Shown here one piece after another: positions 58,219 through 64,000 of a DNA stretch of 64,000 nucleotides (position 1 is its first letter; each line of letters begins with the position of its first letter). Below the pieces are notes generated by a model. It did not search any database. It worked only from the letters and a program-made list of their open reading frames with translations, and was not told the DNA's origin. The position numbers and the translations under genes are program-made. Origin of the DNA: Halichondria panicea (taxonomy: Eukaryota > Porifera > Demospongiae > Suberitida > Halichondriidae); the NCBI RefSeq assembly GCF_963675165.1, contig NC_087393.1, positions 5,411,702 to 5,475,701 of the forward strand. The letters run 5' to 3'.

Positions 58219-61200
58219 TCACACATGAAGCAGCTCACCATGGTGATTGTGAATGGCAGCTCTCACTGGTGAACAATAGGGAGAGTTGGTAAACTTTCCA
58301 CCTAGCAACACTGCAATGGTGGGAGAGTACGGTACACTCATGTAATTACAATTTCAGACGATAAATAGCATACCCTTATGTGTGGGAAGTGGTAGTGGTT
58401 TCCTGTACATTCTACCATTGTTTGGTTGGGACACTTGAGGCAATTTCTTATTGGACTGAAGCAGAGTCAGCGATTCATCCGACAAAGAGCCTGTGATTTT
58501 AGGTTGAGATGGTTTTCTTGTGGACATGGGCTTGAGTTTATGTCTACTTGTTCGTGGTATTCTAAATGTATGTTCTTTGACACCCACATCGGATTTACGC
58601 TTTGATTGCATTACAGTCACCAATTGATCCATGGGTAGTTTTTTCATCATCAACTTAGTGCCAGAGAATTTATTCCTGAGTGTTGTTGATTGCTGTATAC
58701 CACAAGAGGGGCCCTTCCCATCGCGTGATATTGATGTGTGGACTGTATACTTCCTCTTAGCCGTAGAACGTGTGGGAATGGACGCAGCGTTGGATAATGG
58801 CACTACTCTGTTCAGCACTAGTCTAGGGGGAATATTGTTTATAGCAACAACCGAAGCTTTGCCGTCATTTCTCTTTGCTTTGGCCGCTTGTAGAATGTGA
58901 TGGAGTGAAGAATCAGAGAGAGGTTTAGTAACTCCAATAGAGTTCCTCTTGTTGTCTGTAGCTAGTGAACTGGTGGCAAGTGGTGTCTCGATACTAATGG
59001 GGAGGGATAATCGCCTGACATGGTGGACCAGAGATGAGCTACTGAGCTGAAGGAAGGATGGGATCAATTGAGACATCGAAGCTAGGGTCGAGAGGGAGGG
59101 TAATATTGGAAGACTGTCTATAATTGGAGATTGGAGGGACGGCTGAGTGGAGAGTATCTGTGCATTACTGCAATGGAGGAAATAATTATGACAATCTAAT
59201 AATCATGATAATTACCTCAGTGAGACTACAGGGTCAGTGTCGTCAGGTATGCTCTCGTCAACAAGGAGGTGGTTGGACTTGGAGCCTGGAGATCATCAAT
59301 TATGGGATGTGACAATATTTCTTAAGTTGAACATGTGTTACCTGTGACTGAGCTGTACAGTTTAGCAGACATCTTGGCAAGATATGGAATCTATATAAGG
59401 AAGTAAAGGGGAAACTGATTGATGCATTTGCTACATTCCCAACACATTGTACAAAAGTTGTTTGGGTTGTGCATGTTTTTCCCTTAGGAGTGCAGTGGTT
59501 GGTTTACAAACTCATAGTATCCCATAAGTACAGGCAGAGTGAAAAGTGCCAGCTCTACAACATATACATGTACACATACACACACTGTACACGTACCTCC
59601 ATCTTCCTGCTGATGAGTGGCATCTGTTGCTCGGCCTGTACTTGTGCTCTTAACTCCCTCTGTCTATCACCTAACTCCTTGACCTTTGATCCCACGTCCT
59701 CTGGAAGTGCCACACCCCTTTCCCCTATAGCTGTATGTAACGCCCCCACTACCTCCAGCAGAGCAGAGCTGTGGGTTAGCAGCTGTTGGATGAGTGACTC
59801 GTGATGACCAAGTTGAATACTCATTAGGGAAGCAGCTACACTATGATCCACTGCACTGGCATCAGATTGACAGGACTGAGAGAGGATATCCATCAGCTTA
59901 AGAGATGGCTGGAGACCAGGGTAGTTGGAGATGGTCTGCATAATGTATAGCTCTGGATAATGTATAGCTCTGAGAGCAATCCAATACAGCCTATAATTAT
60001 AACCTATGAATAAACTATTACATGCATGCAGCACATTCACAAAACTATACACACCTAACTAAATCGCACCTGTTTCACTCTTGTCATCTTGACCATGCTC
60101 TGTTCATGCTTCTTCTGCAGCTTGTGATGCTCGTCCTCCATACGTTGCTTGTCTGCCATCAGTACTGCCATTTCCTCTCGTGCTCTGGACACCCACTCTG
60201 GCTCCATCTCAGCAGCAGGCACCTCTGTACAAGGACCAGAGTCAGGGGGTGTGATAATCTCTTCCACGGCAACTACGTTTGGTCTAAGTGGCGGTAGAAA
60301 TAACGGTGATTTTGACTTTACGGGTGACTTGACATTATTGTCCTCAGCAGAGCTAGGTCTTGAATATAATGGTTCACTTTGCTCGTTACGTGATGTTGGC
60401 CCAGAGCTCTCAACGTACGCATCGCTAAACTGTTCCTCCGTAGAAATTTCCATCTCCCTCGGTTTATGTGCCTCTTCCGTATTAGTGTCTTTGTGTTCTT
60501 GGCTGCTGGCAGTAGTGGATAGTTCAATGGTTGACAGGGAAGTGGGGAGGTTGGACATAGAGAGGCGTCTTTGCTCCCACTCTTTGGTGGAGGCCAAGTG
60601 TTTCTGATACTCTACAGCATTTTGAAGGAGATGGTATTCAAGAAACAGAACCTCTTTCCTGCATGGAAGAAGTTTAGACACTGTCTAATTATTGAATGGT
60701 CCAAATCAATATGATTTTTTGATAGCCTAAAGTGAGCCCTATCAGATGGCAGGCTAAAATATAAGATTAATTTTGGAGTCATTTTTGAAGAAAAACTAAG
60801 TTATGGCTCATCACAATTCTGTGCAATAACATGTTGTTCAGTAAAACATGTAGAATGCACACATGTAGAATGCACACATGCAGTACTATACCTCATTTCC
60901 TTCTCCTCCTGAGAGCAAGTTTTGAGCTGCTGGTATAATGCAGTGACCTTGGGGTCGTGTGAGAGGGGGTGTGGTCTAGTGAGCTCCCTCTGCAAGGTCT
61001 TCACTTGAAGGTTGAGACTGTCTATCATATGCTTATACTCAGTCACATGATAGTTGACATCCACTATGTTCTGACGGGTCTGCATAGGTGCATGCAGATA
61101 GCACGCATGTCAGTTATTTAATTACACTTACACATTGTACTATATTGATACAATTCACACTAAAAATAGCTAATAGTATCAAAACAACCGTTATGGCTGT

Positions 61201-63275
61201 ATTCTACCTTATTCTTGATTCTCTTGGTTCTCTCAGCGTAGACCAAGGTGTTCCTAGACTCCTCAAACAAGGTAGAGGAAGGACTAATGTGTGCAATCAT
61301 GACTGTCATACAGTTCCCACCCAAAGCTTCTTTGAGCAGTCGAGTGAGTTTAGAGTCTCGATAATTGACAAAGTGACTGTGGCCAGTAGTGAGAGCGTTG
61401 ATACAGTTAGCCAGGGCCAGCAGTGAGCGGTTGATGTGGGCACCCTCTATCATACGCATGCCACGATTCTATGAGGGGGAGAGGGAGTGGACATAACGCC
61501 TTGCATGCACAACCTTAGAACAACACAACATGAATATTATTGGAACTAATAGTGAGGCTTATTTGGCACATAGTAAACTGTGTAATTATATTCATACATT
61601 GCCTATAGTTGTTGTCCCGTCACCACGGTGATAAATTTCCTACTGGTATTCACATAACGCTGTACAAACCACACCTATTACAAATATCCTAGAGTTCACT
61701 CATATTGTACCTGAGTGACTGCAGCTCTCTCTGAGCCAGCCAGGTCTACCATGAACAGTACACTGCTCTTCACCTCTTGCTTCACATTCATTGTCTTGCT
61801 CCTCTGTTCAACAGACACCTGCATGCATGGGCCGACACACACACACACTGTTTTACACGTATCCTCTTATTTAATACAACAATTGTACACAACTAATTAC
61901 AAGTATTTATTGTTCATGGAAAGTACATAAACCTATATTATTATTCGTCTGGGCACATTAGTGTTAATCAAAGGTGGTTATCATACATCAAAGGTACAAT
62001 AGCTACTTGTTACGGACATGAAAGTGTGTTTTTGACTCACTAATACACAGGAACTTGCCACCCACTCCACCCACTCCACCCACTTCACTTCACTTCACTC
62101 TACCAGCCTACCTTGAGCAGTGCATGAGAACGAGAGGATGTGTTATTAGCGGCAGTGGGTTCACTTGTCCTGAGCTGGTTACCCCGGCTGAGTAGTGCCA
62201 TGATATCAGAGGTGGAGTGGGTCTCAAGGTCCAATAGTCCACTGATAGTGACTTCCCCCTTGCTGTCATCACGCAGGTCCAATACCTGACCACCCTTCAG
62301 TAGGTCTCGTACTGTTTCATTATAAATCTGGACAAACAGAGATTGATACGTCATAAATAATTATAAGACCTCACTAAAATTAATATGAAAGTCAGCATCA
62401 ATACCAGTTCCACAGTACCTATAAAGTATACTCCTAACAAAAGGAACAAACAGTCAAATTAACTAGATAATGTGAGGTATGTTGTGAAGTTGCAACTTCA
62501 ATGGGCATTGCAGAAAACTCAGTACCTCAACGTAGGCCATTGATACTCTGTACGTCATCTCGTCCTTTGTCTCCTCTATCTTTGTGTAGAGGTCATTGAG
62601 AGTGAGCATCATTATACCAGGCTCTCTGACTGTACCTAACATTGTGTGTGTCTTCCCAGCACCTGTAACATTATAGCTCTATCAAGTTTGACTAATCATG
62701 CAGTTAGTGTAAATTACACCAACAGCTTAATACATGCCAACAGTTGACATACTTACCAGTAGCACCATATGCAAACACAGTGCAGTTATATCCATTCAGC
62801 ACACGCTCTACCATGCTCTTAGCCTTCACTGTGGCATCGTAGATATCGCTCTGAGTTGAATGTTGATTGAAAGTTTGGTCAAATATATACTTCTTCTCGC
62901 GTGATCTGTTGGCTCTCAATATATCATCATTGTCATCGTTTGGATCCATCAGAACAACAAGCTGCAGGTACAGAGCTTGCAGTAATACACTCACACTTTA
63001 ATATCACATTTAATATAAAATATATACAGTGACTTCACTTACATGTTTGTCCACAGCGAATGCAATTTGCTTCGCTCCAGCCTTGTTTTCTGATGAGTTC
63101 ATTGGACGAACACGCAGAGCCACCTACAAGAAAATAGATAGCTTGATACTACAATGCAGTGTCAGTTGATTATAATTATAGGCAGGCGGTGTACTGCACT
63201 GAGTTATGATCATTGCATTACTCTACTCTTTATTACCATCAATGGCTCCTGGTGGTGTGTTGGTGTTGGCTTCAT
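58219..63275 (-). CDS. KIF19: Kinesin-8 family motor, KIF19-like
   Basis: Fourteen exons sum to 3168 nt (1055 aa; human KIF19 is about 998). The 13-codon first exon (63275-63237) reads [13 protein letters not shown] and joins VALRVRPMN exactly where KIF19 has its LMVALRVRP start. The motor domain (~1-360) has the P-loop [10 protein letters not shown] at ~106, switch I NNTSSRSH, switch II DLAGSE, and the neck-side block [20 protein letters not shown] with [12 protein letters not shown] predicted coiled coil follows, then a long basic, Ser-rich tail (exon 58374-59167). The last exon 58310-58219 ends GELLHV. Vertebrate KIF19 moves to ciliary tips and shortens axonemal microtubules, so a role in cilia or flagella is likely. 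It diverges from PHF5A. Confidence 0.93.
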
Positions 63276-63538
63276 TATTCCCTACTGTAGATCACAGGTC
63301 ATGACAGAGTCGAATAGGGCATCTCTGTGCTGCACTGTGATAGATCGAGTGACTTGTGAAAAACTTGTTGATTGCTTGTAAAAGTACAAGTGCTTGTACA
63401 GTGTACGAGGTCGACGCTGGGGGTTGTACAAGGTTGACATGGCAGCCACCCACGCAGCGCAGATGGGCACTTAACCTTTGTACCCAAAGAAAACGTCGAA
63501 GAGATCGAGAAGAAGTGAAACCTTTACCACACTGCACT
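63276..63538. promoter_or_regulatory. 263-bp divergent promoter, KIF19 / PHF5A
   Basis: The gap between start codons must hold both leaders. Overlapping open frames here on the minus strand (for example from 63470) have no support once the KIF19 first exon at 63275 is placed. Confidence 0.5.
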
Positions 63539-63908
63539 ATGGCAAAGCATCATCCTGACTTGATCATGTGCAGAAAACAACCTGGAGTAGGTAAGACAAG
63601 TGTAGAGCTATGTGTAGAGCGTTATATATACTGCTTTCTTCTTTCCTTTCAGCCATTGGCCGTTTATGTGAAAAGTGTGAGTCCGCTAAAAAATGATTAT
63701 ACCAGTGGTGAATTATTAAGATTGTTTGTGCGTTGCCATAGGTGACGGCAAGTGTGTAGTGTGTGACTCGTACGTGCGCCCGTGTACTCTAGTGAGGATC
63801 TGTGATGAATGCAACTATGGCTCATATCAGGGAAGATGTACCATCTGTGGAGGGCCTGGAGTGTCGGACGCCTACTACTGCAAGGAGTGTACTATCTGTG
63901 AGAAAGAT
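63539..63908 (+). CDS. PHF5A: PHF5A, SF3b splicing-complex subunit (5' part)
   Basis: Three exons (63539-63590, 63653-63676, 63742-63908) encode [60 protein letters not shown] and [21 protein letters not shown], about 81 of the usual 110 residues. Repeated CxxC pairs form the three zinc sites. The next exon (family sequence RDGCPKI onwards) lies beyond the right edge. PHF5A is part of SF3b in the U2 snRNP, contacting the branchpoint. A short tandem duplication (gatagttgtctgtgaggag) begins the following intron. Very high conservation makes this a near-certain call. Confidence 0.97.
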
Positions 63909-64000
63909 GTGAGGAGGGCACTGTTGTGTGTGATAGTTGTCTGTGAGGAGTGATAGTTGTCTGTGAGGAGGGCACTGTTGTGTGGGTCTAATCATGTGTT

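Noticed and set aside
58631-58900. Plus-strand open frame opposite the KIF19 tail
   Set aside because: It is the antisense shadow of the long KIF19 tail exon; the minus frame joins neighbours in phase.
60149-60607. 152-codon plus-strand frame
   Set aside because: Shadow of a KIF19 coiled-coil exon on the other strand.
63282-63537. Minus-strand frames as the first KIF19 exon
   Set aside because: The exon at 63275-63237 ([13 protein letters not shown]) joins VALRVRP in phase and matches the KIF19 start; these frames lack a fitting donor.

Overview
The window is nuclear DNA of an animal. Genes are split into many short exons with GT-AG introns of about 50-500 bp, and they encode clearly metazoan proteins: TRAF7, an LRRK-type ROCO kinase, an R7-type RGS protein, KIF19, POLDIP3, a PBC/PBX-class homeodomain protein, RhoGDI, and MSRB1 with an in-frame selenocysteine TGA. 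The short introns, dense gene packing, and intact but divergent families suggest an early-branching invertebrate, most likely a sponge. That placement is inference; nothing here names the species. No prokaryotic or viral block was seen.

Layout. 1-1190 is a tandem array of a ~337 bp repeat, followed by the 3' exons of an unrecognised + strand gene (1345-1753). POLDIP3-like (-, 2137-4691) diverges from TRAF7 (+, 5227-10319). A gene-poor stretch (10320-12059) precedes an intronless PBC-class homeobox gene (+, 12060-13010). GTPBP3 (-, 13152-15711) diverges from a 2649-residue LRRK-like gene (+, 15902-28388). RPS15A (-, 28665-29437) diverges from the selenoprotein gene MSRB1 (+, 29724-30345). A secreted alpha/beta hydrolase (+, 30671-33134) converges on a DOMON-cytochrome b561 gene (-, 33345-36616). 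HAGH (-, 37073-38998) diverges from DNAJC12 (+, 39165-41343), whose last intron holds a complete antisense gene for a peroxisomal enoyl-CoA isomerase-like enzyme. An ankyrin-repeat gene (+, 41625-43802) converges on the R7 RGS gene (-, 45206-51609), which diverges from RhoGDI (+, 52313-54279). Two tandem small secreted, probably GPI-anchored, proteins with unresolved reading frames (-, 54902-57378) are surrounded by small inverted-repeat elements. KIF19 (-, 58219-63275) diverges from PHF5A (+, from 63539, cut by the window end).

I traced exons by joining splice sites that keep frame and family similarity. For the main genes the summed exon lengths are exact multiples of three: POLDIP3 374 aa, TRAF7 660, GTPBP3 522, LRRK 2649, RPS15A 130, MSRB1 117, hydrolase 319, DOMON-b561 461, HAGH 321, DNAJC12 181, ECI 232, ankyrin 411, RGS 717, RhoGDI 201, KIF19 1055. 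The genes do not form one pathway; most are housekeeping or signalling genes arranged as six tight divergent pairs that probably share promoters.

The most interesting structure lies between and inside the genes: (1) 40-bp tandem duplications of whole 3' splice-site modules in two genes and a related array beside a third acceptor; (2) long CA/TG microsatellites that end exactly at acceptor AGs; (3) a selenocysteine codon with a candidate SECIS hairpin whose apical part lacks an obvious AA; (4) a nested antisense peroxisomal gene; (5) at least four families of short inverted-repeat elements, one with a perfect 9-bp target duplication and one with a 3-bp TTA duplication.
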